Below are positions 51,301 through 61,800 of a stretch of DNA of 64,000 bases, piece after piece. The DNA is from Apostichopus japonicus (lineage: Eukaryota; Echinodermata; Holothuroidea; Aspidochirotida; Stichopodidae), in the NCBI RefSeq assembly GCF_037975245.1, contig NC_092568.1:26470501-26534500 (forward strand). Direction: 5' to 3'. Below the pieces are notes generated by a model. The model was not told where the DNA came from and searched no databases. It saw only the letters and a program-made list of their open reading frames with translations. Position numbers and translations under genes: made by a program. Each line of letters starts with the position of its first letter. Position 1 is the stretch's first letter.

Positions 51301-54300
51301 ATATTATTGATCACTGCTTTATAAATAAACCAGACTAACACCTGGCATGTACATGTTATGATGTCAAAAAGGTGAATATATGCTCAAATCAGTTTCTCTA
51401 TAAGTGGTCTTTTAATCTACAGCTCACTCAACCATGGCTGGTACATGCTGAGTTATTGTACGGAGAGAGTTCTGCTCCCCAAAAAAGGTGGTTAAGTTCA
51501 ATAACTTATGATAAAAATATTTTGGCCTACAGTAAGAATGCGAGACTAAAATGATAGAAGTGTAGAATATTCACTTACGAAAGAAAATCAAATTGGTAGA
51601 TAGTTTAAGTACTCTTGTTGACTATTCAAGATAATATCCAAACGATCACACTTTAAAGAGAAAATATTGCTACAGAAGTTGCCAACAGCATGGCAAGAAA
51701 AGCCATCCTTCAGCCGCAAGTACTCATAATGATAACGATCACACAGAACAAATGACCATGGAACGTATGCCAAGGACGGCAGGGAAAGGGGGGGGGTGCG
51801 GAGGGGATAACACACAACTTTTACGACAAGTTTGAAAATTTGCATTGAGAGAAACCTGATGTTAGCAAAATAATGAAAACCTTCAAAAGGAACAAAACCC
51901 GGTTATAAAAATTCAAATTATTTTTTTCGGTGCCAGTGTTGCTGTGAAAGGCCTTGATGACGTTCTAAAAAGGGGTGCCATGACAGAAGACAAAAGTTCG
52001 AATAATTTTAGGCCCCAGCCCCCCAAACCCCAACTTCATAATGACCTTCCCCATCCCTGAATGTATGGACTCTAGGACAAAAGTGTATGAAAACAATGAA
52101 AACAAAAGGACAAGTGGTATTCAACTTTCCCGCCCTTTCCTCATTAAAATTAGTGATACTGTAGTAGTAAAGTGGAATCAATAATGTCAATTGCTGTATG
52201 ATGGTGGATTTTAAAGGTAGAAGGAAGGAAGAAAGGATGGGGGGGGGGGAGGGGCAGTGCAACTATCAGTAGATACCAAAATAGTGGTGCATATTAATAA
52301 AAGAAAAGAAAGATAAGTAAGATATGCCAACTTATGAAGCATGCTTCCTTTCTCCATTGTGTGCACCTTGTTTGGATCAAACTCATGCCGAAAAAACTTC
52401 AGATGGGTCAGGCTCTGCACTCCTCTGTGATTTTTCCCCCCTGCTGTACCACCTGTTTCCCCGGGCCCCCCTGCTTTACCAACTGCTTGAGTACTGTAGC
52501 TAACTCTGTAATGCAGAGGGCACTGCCACACCCATCAGTTTAGTCCCCAATCCTTTGCACGCACTTTGAGTACGTACAATATGGTTTGTACCATTCAGCA
52601 AATACCTAAAGTATTAGTAGTACGTCATCGCTGACAATAAAGATAGTTCAATCCATCGGGTTCATCAAATCTTGTTGGGTGTTACCCCATGTCATATTAT
52701 TCATAAGTTCAGAAAGTTGCAGCATCGACATAGAAATAGAGATTCATCCACTGATAGTCCTCTTCTACAGAATAATTCCCTCTCTTGTCAGGAAAAGATC
52801 ACAGCAACACCGCAGTTTTAACAATGGTAAAGAGTTCCATTGATTAGTGCTAAACTAATAGAACAAAGTAAATGCTTCCCCCAGCTGACCTGAAATCTGT
52901 CAGGAATGTGGGAATTTCTAAAAGGCTACAGAAAGAACTCTGACTTGCCCTAATGATGTCATTGACATAGGAAACACAAAGGATCATGGGAGATTTATTG
53001 AAACCGACACCTTCACCTGAACGGTTGCTATGAGACACATAGTTCTACCACTAGATCACATAGTTTGTTCTTTGGTTGAGTAGACAGAGGGTAGTGTGAT
53101 TCTTAGACAATTTCAATAACACAACAGTTTCATACATATGCAACAATAGGTATTGTTCAAACCCCATGCTTCTCAACTTTTTTCTCTCAGATTCCCCACC
53201 TAGGGTGAAAAAGTATTTCCTCATTTCCCCTCCCCCCCCAAATATTTCTACAACAACGTACCACATATTTTTCCAATCACTTTCTTGCACATACTGTAAC
53301 GAAGAACATTACAATTCAATCAATGTTCATGTTATCTGTTACGATTCACTCTACAATACACAAAATAAATTGTTCATTGTTATCTGTAATCATTGGATAT
53401 GGAATTCAGTAGGCTACGAGCATTCAGTTTAAAGAAGAAGGCCATTCCCCCTACCATTCCCCTTACTTCTCAATTCACCCCCAATACATTTCCACTGCCC
53501 CATGGGGGTCCACATGGATCCCGGTTGAGAAGCACTGATTTAAACAGTCACTCTTTCAGTCTTATTTAGTGGCACATCTCAGAAATGGAATTGTGAAAAA
53601 TGTCAACTCCAACAAATTAGGAGTGTTAGCTCAGTGGTTAACGCCAGTGCCTTCCAATCATAACGTCCCCAGTTCAAGTCACTCCACGATTACAGAGTTG
53701 TTGACAATTGACAATAATCCATGGACATTAAATATGAATCTAAGAGACTGACTTCGGTCAGCTTGTGGCTTTGATAAGCCAATGAGGCTTCTTGGCGAGT
53801 TCCTGCTTGCAGGAGGATCTAAAATACATACATACATACATACATACAACTCTACATTTAGATGACAGACTGAATTTCAACTGTATGTGCAACCAGAGTG
53901 GGAAATTAGCCGTTTGAGCAATGGACTAACAACTGTTCTTTACAGTTTACATGGGAACACAGGCATTGTACACAGAAAGTTCAACAAAATGTCTTTCAAG
54001 ATGCATGTTGAAAATTGGAAGAATTAGAGAAAACAGGGAAAATTTCCCTTGGCATTGCTATTGTAGCAGTGGTCTTGTTTATATGATGCTTTGATTAATA
54101 TATAGTATACAAATCTTGCTTACAATACAATAATTTGAACTTTTGTGACTTTCATCATTCTCAAGTCTTCTTCCTTAAACCTGGTTTCACTTTCATTTAA
54201 TTTTGTATGAAATTGTTCCTCAAACTTTGACCAGATTCCCCAAACTTTCTGGTTTGGGAATTTATGTGTGGTGATAAGGCCAGTTAACAATATAGCCATG

Positions 54301-54897
54301 GAAGGTATTAAAACATTAACAAGCCTGAATGATAGCATGTGTACAAAATCGACAAAGCTAAAAATATGGAAATTGAAAAGGATACTTCAACAGTGCTTCA
54401 AGAAGGTGACGGAAAAACGTGATCCTGAAAAACGATCCCCAAAACACAAACGAAGTGAAAAACTCGGAAGAAAAGTTTGCAAGAGAAAACACATTGAGTA
54501 GTTAGTCTTCTGAAAGGAGGAGTAATTGGGCAGTTCCTCACAAGTGGGGGCACAGTGCTAAAGTGTTCCAGCCATGTAGATTAAGGTAAATAGGAAAGTG
54601 CATATGTTAAAGACTGTGACAGGTATCAGAGAGGCATAAATTAAGTTCAAATAGTTAAAGTACACGGTGCCTACGTCTTACCTGTAAAACTGAAACCATA
54701 AGCTGCATAGGCGGCCGCAGTTCCAGCGACGGCCCCGGCCCTAGCGCCTGCAATGGCTGCGGCAGCCGTTCCTTTACGGGTAGGCCTGCTCGATCTGCTG
54801 ATTGGTTTCTTCATCGATGTCATCTTGAGCCCTCCCACACGTCTCCTCCCCATGCGTCTACTCAGTGCAGACTGGGGTGATGGCCCAGTGCTACCAT
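33121..54897 (-). CDS. unrecognised multi-exon gene, 3' part (three exons seen)
   Basis: Minus-strand coding parts are 54897-54682, 35128-34964 and 33326-33121. Each junction is phase 1, so any of these exons join in frame, and each has GT-AG sites with good pyrimidine tracts. The visible 193 residues begin with a basic Arg/Lys/Ser block and an Ala/Gly-rich stretch. They continue through a Ser/Thr/Pro-rich linker and end in a mixed, probably folded, 67-residue segment finishing NDTPLIPL. I do not recognise the family and propose no function. The 5' end is not found. Further phase 1-1 exons may lie in the 19.5-kb intron or upstream of 54.9 kb. A cDNA would settle whether the 54.7-kb exon belongs with the other two. 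Confidence 0.45.
33327..34963 (-). other. intron of the minus-strand gene (1637 bp)
   Basis: Bounded by donor gcggaga|gtaaaac and acceptor ctacttttttgcag. It contains a 58-bp segment (33,895-33,838) with its own acceptor (gacgtcattttcag) and donor (acg|gtaagtg), discussed as a possible cassette exon. Confidence 0.5.
34964..35128 (-). CDS. Ser/Pro-rich internal exon of the minus-strand gene
   Basis: 165 bases, phase 1 at both ends, between the acceptor tgtcttccttgtag and the donor gtaaaac. It encodes LPDPSLPSSLSSTSSASNNT, then an Ala/Val/Lys stretch, PPPSSSSKVEESEKG and ends KQPAE, typical of a disordered linker. The + strand is also open across it for 79 codons with an acceptor-like ctctccgcag. 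The minus reading is preferred because it has both splice sites and joins in phase to the terminal exon. Confidence 0.5.
35129..38960 (-). other. start of the large intron, no exon seen
   Basis: AT-rich with A-runs (35,780-35,793), a (CA)n run at 36,703-36,721, a TA run at 37,259-37,273 and G runs at 37,930-37,940. A word ttaaagggtgcgaagactcg at 38,770 looks like the left end of another TTAA-type element, but no right end was found. Confidence 0.45.
36703..36721 (+). repeat. (CA)n microsatellite
   Basis: A short run of about nine CA dinucleotides, continuing imperfectly to 36,730. Confidence 0.9.
39185..42890. other. large intron, no exon supported
   Basis: Unique AT-rich DNA. It holds the second copy of the dispersed repeat (42,139-42,225). 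Frames of 60-96 codons lack domains and splice context. Confidence 0.45.
42139..42225 (+). repeat. dispersed repeat, copy B
   Basis: The partner of 3262-3345: 'caaatatgctagatagtcgaat', 'ggtcaccctt' and 'atattttaccgcc' occur in the same order and orientation, with clear divergence. Confidence 0.45.
42896..42955 (+). repeat. G-rich repeat
   Basis: Words ggttggaggagga and gggggggg alternate, with one run of ten G at 42,906-42,915. There are enough G-runs for quadruplex formation. Confidence 0.85.
43983..44780 (+). repeat. three diverged tandem copies of about 255 bp
   Basis: Copies begin near 43,985, 44,250 and 44,515. Shared words in order are agtgtgt-gc-aactcc, ctgaccat, cttgtgcctg-tataat, tgatgacgtcat-like variants, ttagccat and a 'tgcttgtcaaca-gtagg' block. 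Also shared are a 'tgtagagaat-gagaca' block and a 'ggtcaaaggtca' region. The third copy is shortened. Minus-strand frames of 64 and 80 codons here repeat each other and are not genes. Confidence 0.8.
45225..45475 (+). repeat. about six tandem copies of a 48-bp unit
   Basis: Each unit reads approximately ctattgtgattggcagaact, then tcttacacactaaatattcat. The first two units carry 'tgtgattagc' or 'gtgaatagc' instead of 'gtgattggc', and two units carry 'tcagatgcac' instead of 'tcttacacac'. Copy number is five complete plus one partial. Confidence 0.88.
45500..46950. other. large intron, no exon supported
   Basis: Unique AT-rich DNA. Two + strand frames of 72-75 codons have no domain and no splice sites. 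Confidence 0.45.
46963..47968 (+). repeat. 35-bp minisatellite, about 28 copies
   Basis: The unit is ctactgtgtgtgtagtttca followed by ataggtcccaagcat. Two forms alternate: one with tttcaataggtcc and one with gttcactagggcc, whose differences are mostly inherited together. The leader 'ataaattccaacaggtaggt' stands before the first unit (about 46,944) and again inside the array (about 47,885), so a larger duplication is included. 35 is not a multiple of three, so there is no protein repeat. Confidence 0.95.
47970..48945. other. large intron, no exon supported
   Basis: A minus-strand frame at 48,388-48,191 has a Cys/Trp-containing peptide (CCWEDGGAGWRACYQ), but no acceptor precedes it. A short TA run lies at 48,753-48,790. 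Nothing else can be supported. Confidence 0.4.
48946..49062 (+). repeat. 15-bp G/A-rich minisatellite
   Basis: The unit gtgaaggggagaggg repeats three to four times and then drifts into ggtgggggagaagg words. The three Pro/Ser-rich minus-strand frames over it are artefacts. Confidence 0.88.
49063..53160. other. large intron, no exon supported
   Basis: Unique DNA with G runs at 49,806-49,813, 51,788-51,795 and 52,239-52,249. A less AT-rich patch at about 50,690-51,120 contains no frame that closes with splice sites. Confidence 0.4.
53163..53537. mobile_element. probable hAT-type MITE with decayed target duplication
   Basis: The right end reads cccggttgagaagcactg. Its reverse complement, cagtgcttctcaaccggg, is a known hAT style. 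The left end, ccatgcttctcaac at about 53,164, matches 12 of 14 bases. The flanks gttcaaac (53,155-53,162) and atttaaac (53,538-53,545) agree at six of eight positions, both differences being transitions. There is no transposase. Confidence 0.55.
53620..53848 (+). mobile_element. tRNA-derived SINE with (CATA)n tail
   Basis: The head (53,620-53,687) has an A box ttagctcagtgg and a B box agttcaagtc at tRNA spacing. Its first bases ggagtg can pair with cactcc at the head's end, like an acceptor stem. A tRNA-unrelated body with 'gacttcggtcagcttgtggc' follows, and the 3' end is a run of catacata. Pol III promoter boxes plus a short tandem tail are what is known of SINEs. Confidence 0.8.
54120..54501. 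other. overlapping frames on both strands, status unclear
   Basis: On the minus strand 54,338-54,120 encodes a hydrophobic stretch followed by a charged, helix-like run (WSKFEEQFHTKLNESETRFK) and meets a donor-like tt|gtaagc at about 54,118. On the + strand 54,268-54,501 encodes a Lys/Arg-rich peptide ending KVCKRKHIE. Neither has an acceptor in the right phase to join the exon at 54.7 kb, and I recognise neither. Confidence 0.2.
54682..54897 (-). CDS. basic, Ala/Gly-rich internal exon of the minus-strand gene
   Basis: 216 bases, phase 1 at both ends, between the acceptor ctcctttttctttcag and the donor acag|gtaagacg. It encodes GSTGPSPQSALSRRMGRRRV, a block with KKPISRSSRPTRKG, then the Ala/Gly run AAAAIAGARAGAVAGTAAAY ending AAYGFSFT. 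The exon is GC-rich against AT-rich flanks. The Ala/Gly run is hydrophobic enough to be membrane-seeking but is interrupted by Arg. No family was recognised. Joining to the 35-kb exon is permitted by phase but not proved. Confidence 0.6.
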
Positions 54898-54899
54898 CT

Positions 54900-57800
54900 G
54901 AAAGAAAAAGGAGAATTAAAAAACAACTGAACAAGTAAACCATCCAACCACCTCCACCCCAAAGAAGGGGGAAGTTCTAAAAATTCATTTTTTTTCTTTA
55001 CATTTTTAATCAATTTCTTCATTATGTGCTCCATGTCTCCAACTTACACAGAATGGAAAGAATAGTACTAAACAGCCAGCCCTTAGTTTAGCCAGGATTT
55101 CTGAGTTAGAGGGGTAACAACACTATTAAGATAGGGCACTATACTCATGTCATATAACTGGTAAAAAGGATTTCTGTTGTGTGAAGTTCATTGCTTAGAA
55201 ATTTGCTAAATCTTTTTATTTTGTACGTAGGATGGTGGCATAGATGGGGAGATGGGATGGGGGAGATGGGGTGGGGGTATAGTAGTCTGCATGGAAGGGC
55301 ACAGCCACCTGGCTATATACCTGCTAAAAGAGAGACATAAAATAGCAATTATTTAATTATTGGAAAATTAACAATTTTCTATACATTATTAAAGTTCCAG
55401 CCATGACTGTTTCAAGTTTATTATTTTGAAGGTCATTTGTATTTACATTTACCTGTTAGCAAACCTCAGGGAATACTGTAAAACCAGTTTTGCAATACAA
55501 ACTGGTGTGTGTAAAAAAGTAAAATTGCTCTACAAGTGCAAATATGTATAGTCCTTTTTTGGTACACCATGGTATCCTATGAGAGATAAGTTTATAAACT
55601 TCTAAACTGCTACATAAAATTTGAACACTTAAATATTCTCTGATACTAGAAGTTACAAAAAGCTTTGCCGAGAATCTTTATACTGACCGGTCTAACGACC
55701 CGAATTGATGAATTGTTGTTACACCTGCCTTTAAAACAGTCACACTCTAAAACAATTTTCTTGAGCAGTGAAACAAAAATGCTGTGGGTGCTGTTTGAGA
55801 CTATAAGGTGTGAAATTTGTGTCTACATTTGACCATTTTCTGAAAGAATATTTTATGAGGGCAAGACAGATGACCTTAAGACTGTGGTAAGGCTTTTAGA
55901 CTCCGAGGTGTGATGTTAAAAGTACGGTCAGTGCTCACCAAAGATGGAATGAAAAACAACCGTACAGACAAAATTATCCAAACATAGCAATGTCCATTAA
56001 AAAAAATATCATTTGAGATACTGTACATTACAGCTACAGTTTGCTCTGCATCGTAACATTCCAATATTCTGAAAAAATCATGTAACATTCCCAAGTCATT
56101 GGACATCCCTCAATCCATCTAACAGATCATAATGTACTTACTATTAACCAGGTTTTGCTCTTGATTGGAGAATTTTTCGTTAAGTCGTGGCCCAACAGGA
56201 TATATTTATTGGTTTTACGTTCCAGTTTCAAGCCCTTGGATGTCTTTATCTGTAATCTTATCATTCCTTACAGGTGCAATTGGGTGTGGACTGCAAGTAA
56301 CTACTTGGGTACAGACATCTATGGTTTCAGACATCTTTATCATTCCTTTATTTTCCAAGCATGATACTATATTAAAGATTTCTGGCAAGTTAAACGCATA
56401 ATGCAGCTTTAAGTCAGTGTATAGAAGCCAATGGCATCCCCAATCCCATCTAGGTTGAATTTACCAGGCATCTACCCTTCAAATGTCTATTAAATTTGAT
56501 TTTCCTCTTCAATCTTATCTGGGCCTTTAGAGAAATCAATGGTGCTCACAATGTACAGTATCACATAGATAACAGTATCAACACGATAGGTATGTTCCAC
56601 ATTCTCATCTTCAACCTTCTTGATACCTTCAACATCTCTTTTGTGTCTTGTTGATGAAATGATGTGTACATTATTGTCAATGAGACTTATCAACAGGTAA
56701 AATCATCATCATCATCATCGATTGTGAATTTACAAAGACTTTAAATTTTTATAAATCTAACTTATCTGTGAGAGTTTAAGTCTCAATACATGTTTGCTGA
56801 TGAATTTCGGAAAACAAACTTCCAAAGTAGATTCAATGTTTCTTATTTTAAATGCACTCTGACCAAGTGGGTTTATTCGAAGGGAAGAAATTTATTTTCT
56901 GTTGCCCTTGTGGTGCAAACGATTTACAGTAAAATCACTGAGACCGCCCATGTCAGCATGTTCATTACACAAATGTAAACAAAATAGTCTACACATGCGG
57001 CCTGATCGAGAGAGAGCTACAAGAGAAGGGACTTAAGACAGGCTAGCCACAAAAGAAAAAGTAAGACTAGGCCTAATGGTCGGAAACAAAAAAGAGAGAT
57101 TTGATTGGCACATGATCCCTTGGGCGGGGGCTTGCAAATTTTGATTGAAGTTTGTAGAATCTACCAACTCTATAATATATCTGGCGAAGTTTATTCAGCT
57201 CAAATTTTTTTACGACAGATAACTCAATAAAAATAATGAATATTGCTATGAAAATTGTCTTTTTCACTGAATTTTTAGTGCAGTAAGCTGGACAGGTCGA
57301 AGTTCAAATTTGGCAAACGTACTGAGATTTTAAGTTAGATAAAATAGTTCCCTTTTGGGGAAAAAACCTTGGCATTGTCATAACTTGTCAATGCCGTACA
57401 CATAACAGTTTTTGGTTTTGTCACCAAGACCCGGTAGTTTGTTTTTTACACCAGCTGGTAGTGATTGGTGTATATACGAAATGTAACCGTCAGTACCAAA
57501 TTATTCAATTAGCCAACATTGCTATTAAAGCACGCTACTGTAGGGTCTTCCCCTGGTATTAACCGGTGCAAATATCCTTCCATAAACATGGATAAAAATA
57601 TGGATTCTGGGCGATCAAACAAAGACATTTTTCTCCCCAATATGTATAATATATATGATAACAAAGTCACTGCTTCCACCTGGCATGGTGGAAAGTTTTT
57701 CCAAACAAAAATTATGTACAAGGAAATAAGTGGACATATCAACTCTGGCACACTTTCCCCCAGCCTTTTCACACCTCCTTTCCGAAATGGCCTACTTAAG

Positions 57801-58475
57801 TGGCAAAGTGTAAACATGACATGAGCAAATGCACTTTCTACAAAGACAACTTATACTGCTGTCACTAACAATAAGTTGCAGAATAGCTGCTAAACTTCAA
57901 CATTTTAGTAGCATTGTATATTGATATGTATTGATTCAGGAGGGTGGGTGAATGGAGTTATTAAAACAAAACCCTGTATGTGAAGATAAAAAACAAACTA
58001 AAGCAGGTGATGAAAATAGAAGGGTTTTATGCTTTTGACAATCTTTCATGAGTATCATCTTTGTGAACGGAGGAAATGTCTAAAACATGGAGGGTGAATA
58101 CTCTCATACTGCAAGATTAAAATATTGCAAGAAGATTTAACGCTGTGCTTTTAACAATTCTACTTGATATATAGAAATGGTGACAACTAGAATGGACTTT
58201 GGATGAAATGATATGGGAATCGGCTGCCTTGATGGGCAGTCAACGGAGTTAGTTTGCTAATGTCACCAAAAGCATGAAGAGTCCAGGCAAAATAAATGGA
58301 TAATCTTTCAATCTGTCTCCTGGCTTTAGAAAAATTGTTGAACATTAGTTCTACGATATAATGTTGCAGAAAGTGGTTATTTAAAGTAAGCTCTGTACAG
58401 TATGTAGTTCCTCTTATGTCAGAGATTAGACTTGTGAGTGGACTGAATAAAAGTGTGATGTGTAATGTAATGTAA
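54900..58475. other. no gene supported
   Basis: AT-rich DNA upstream of the 54.7-kb exon on its strand, so further exons of that gene could lie here. At 56,394-56,412 stands a 19-base word matching the TTAA-element end at 17 of 19 positions. A minus-strand frame at 56,693-56,490 has charged composition (GIKKVEDENVEHTYRVDTV) but no splice sites. Confidence 0.4.
56394..56412. repeat. solo end of the TTAA-element family
   Basis: acgcataatgcagctttaa differs at two positions from the right end at 9304-9322, and also finishes in TTAA. No matching left end was found within about 1 kb. Confidence 0.45.
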
Positions 58476-58478
58476 AGA

Positions 58479-58700
58479 GAGCATTGTGGTCAAGTGGTTG
58501 AGGCAGTGGACTTGTTATCTTGGGTTTGAAGGTTCAATTCCTGGCCAGATCATTACGTTGTGTCCTTCGGCAAGGCACTTTATCTCCATTGCCTGTCTTC
58601 GCCCAGGTGTATGAATGGGGACTTGTGAGGTAACTTATAAATATATTTGTGTGTGCCGGTCTGTGGATGCACCCTACAGTAAGTCCCCCCCGGGGACAAG
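58479..58700 (+). mobile_element. tRNA-derived SINE (Ser/Leu-like head)
   Basis: The A box tgtggtcaagtgg (58,486-58,498) and B box ggttcaattcc (58,531-58,541) lie at tRNA spacing in a head resembling class II tRNAs. The body follows with tgtgtccttcggcaaggcac and cgcccaggtgtatgaatggg, words I associate with SINEs of many aquatic animals. The 3' limit is uncertain. The 115-codon minus-strand frame across it is an artefact. Confidence 0.72.
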
Positions 58701-58829
58701 TAGATGTGGTGCACTGTGGTGCCCCAGGAGAGATTGTTTGAATTGTGCACACTTTGGTGTGAGGGAGTGACAAGTTACCAATGACCAGAGGTTCCATTGT
58801 AAAGTCGTGTGAGGGGGTGGTGGGGGGTC

Positions 58830-61800
58830 TTGACCTCAAACAAGACAGTAAAAAACCTTCAACTGTAACTTTATGATGCAAGGAATCAGTTTGATTTCAA
58901 AGGCTGAAGCATATCACAATGTTCTAGCTACTTATACTATCTTACTTATACCATATTGCAATCATCAGGTATATACTGTAGACGTACCAGCAACATGGTG
59001 GTTTAAACTACATATGGCACACTTTGAAACTCTGTACTGGCAAATTATACTCATTGTCATGTAAACATCTCTTATTCTGTTGTCAAAAAAAGTAAAAATG
59101 AGAGATCAAGTACAAGCTACGTAGAACACTTGGGTTTATTTTATGTTCCTACGATAAAAATTCCCAAAAGAATGAGTCATAATAGTAGGTGTGATAATTT
59201 GGTCTCTGGACTTTACTGAATCAATTGGTTTCAAGAAATTACTTTAAAGTGGTGGGTGTAGAAGTGTAGGAGGCAGAACACAATTGTTGAGAGGGAACAG
59301 CTTTGTTTGACTTAACTAATTAAATTAATGAATGAATGACTCTATTATCAAACTGTCACAAAATGTTACTCAATGTGGATGGAAACTTTGCTGAGGGTTT
59401 TGTTCAAACTACAGCTTTGTCCTACAAGAGGGTCTTTACTGCAAAATTATTTATTACTACCGTTTGGGTTGGGTTCAAGTTGTAATTATGTTTTACTCTG
59501 ACCGAGTCATGTGAGATTGACACATAAATTGAATACCGATTCATCCGGCTACTGAAAGAGATCGTAGCCTGTAAGAACCACGCAGTCGTTGCGCTGTTAA
59601 TTAGTGAGTTATAAACCATTTATCATTGCTCTAAGGATGAACAACTTTCAAAACCAGCTAGAAAAAGCTGTTTTCTCAAATACACGACAGTTTCAACGTT
59701 CACACACACCTGACAAGATGGAAGTGGGTAAAAGTCAAAATATCATTCCACAGAGCCTCATCTGCTACAGAGTGCAGTCTTAAATATCCTACTTGAACTT
59801 ATACAGTAATATATGAATTCCAACAATAATAATATTGCACTGAAAATGAAATCGATTCTTTTCGTGGAATATTGTCAATGGTATTAGGCTAAAAGCATTT
59901 TACGATTCTTTCGACTAGTCTACCGCAAGTGCAATGGCATAAAGTCCTTAGATTGAAACATGAACAAGCATGACATTTCTCCAGCTTAATATTCCCTTTG
60001 TTAAAGGTACATACAATGTCTGCAACTTAAAATATTATATGATGTACAAAGCATGCAGACAGAATCAAATTGGTCCAGTTCCCATCCTCGTAGCTTACTT
60101 ATTCCAATTTGACCAAAGAAGAAAGTATACTTAAATTTGGTGATGTTTATTTAAATGGAGAGCATATCAAAGTGTCTTTGGTCGTTACTGGAGCATTTAT
60201 GATTCTCTTGCAGTCACTATTGAATAATGCCAGGCAAGATCACCTTGTCAACATAAAGCATCGTGCCGTCACTCGGTTTGTTCCATGTGTCCAAGTAAAT
60301 GTAATCATTTTCGAGTTTACAGGACACATTTAACGCAGTTGTTGGTGTGGTTGTCATTGTACGACATCAGAGATGCTATATCGCAGGTAAATAACTTATC
60401 CGGTATTTTATTGCAAGAATGCTCTACAAGATGTTCAGATTGCTCTAAAAGTCCAAAGACGTATAGTGGTTTGTTCTTTCTAAACAGGAACCAAAAAAAT
60501 TAAATACAGCACCACCGAAACTGCATGCTTCTGAAATTTTCAAATCACTGATTTATTCCCTGTATTGTGCAATACATTCCTCAAAAGGATGTTGGAAGTT
60601 GTACGGATGTGCCTAAGGAAACATTATTGGTATGATATCATATTTTGGAATCTCAGACTTAGTCCTAGCTTTACAGATCTAGAAGGAAACCCAACCAGAA
60701 CCAAATGTTATTCTGTATGCTAGAGATATTGGTAACTGGCAACTTCTCTTTAAAACAACTAAGAAAAACGTGACTTCATTTGGCAAATATCAGTTTGGAT
60801 GGTCCATCGAGGGGGGCGGATTGGCAGCCCGGTTTACCGACATAGAACTGGTGGGCTGCTGAATGCATGCAAGGCCCCCCCCCCCACCTAAAGTTGAGGT
60901 GCCTAAGACTCCAATTTCCTCTTTGGTCTTCAAAGGTGCTAGTTTTTTCCAAAGCGTAAAATGGGATGCCACGTTTCAAGGCCTAAGCTCCCGCAGATTG
61001 GATCACCATGCTGGTAGCATTTCATACCTCAGTCTGCACTTGGTCAGTCACAAACAAGACGAAAGACTAAAGTTAGTCTGAGTATGACATCATCAAGCCA
61101 CATATTAATATTTTAATGTTTTTCTTGAATAATTACAACTTTCATTTTTCATTCACCTTGTAAAATATAACGTGAAAAATTATAGGGGATCGTGATATGA
61201 CGTGGCGATATGCCTGCCTCCCTCATGACATATTTTAAATCCCAGCTATCACTCAAAGTTCCAAACGGAACATTTATCTTAGATATCGAAGGAGTTACTC
61301 ATGAATCATAAAGATATAATAAGCAAAATGTCAAGGTTGTGTTCACTTCTCCTTCTAAGATTCCTCTTACAAAAGATGCTTGATTATGAACCAACTAATA
61401 AAACACTCCACACGTGGGGGGGGGGGGGGAGCCTTAATACATTCTGTTGGTTCCAGCAACTCAATTGCAATAAAAAGAAGATAAAAACAATAACAACTGC
61501 AACGGGTGCAACAGAGTGCGTATCGAGCACAAAAGAAACACAACTGAACCACCTGACTTTGTGAGTAGAGAGAATGGAGAGAGGGAGCAAGTGGAATTTA
61601 TCAAAACCTAAACACAAACTAGACGACCACTTTTTCACGAAGTCGTAGAATCTAGAACAGAAATAACAACTGCATGTTTTCTTTGAGAAACTGCGCAGTA
61701 TGAATGAGAATCTTGGAGGAAGTGTATAATTGACTTGATTCAAATTTAGGGTTGATTTACTCCAGATAAAAAAGATAAAATCCCTTTCACAATCCCTTTC

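Noticed and set aside
53620-53687. Functional tRNA gene
   Set aside because: Box spacing is right, but the anticodon and T arms do not fold cleanly, and a SINE body with CATA tail follows directly.
57509-57824. Overlapping 101-102 codon frames on opposite strands
   Set aside because: The two frames shadow each other; neither has a recognisable motif or splice sites.
58534-58881. 115-codon minus-strand frame
   Set aside because: It covers the body of a tRNA-derived SINE read backwards.
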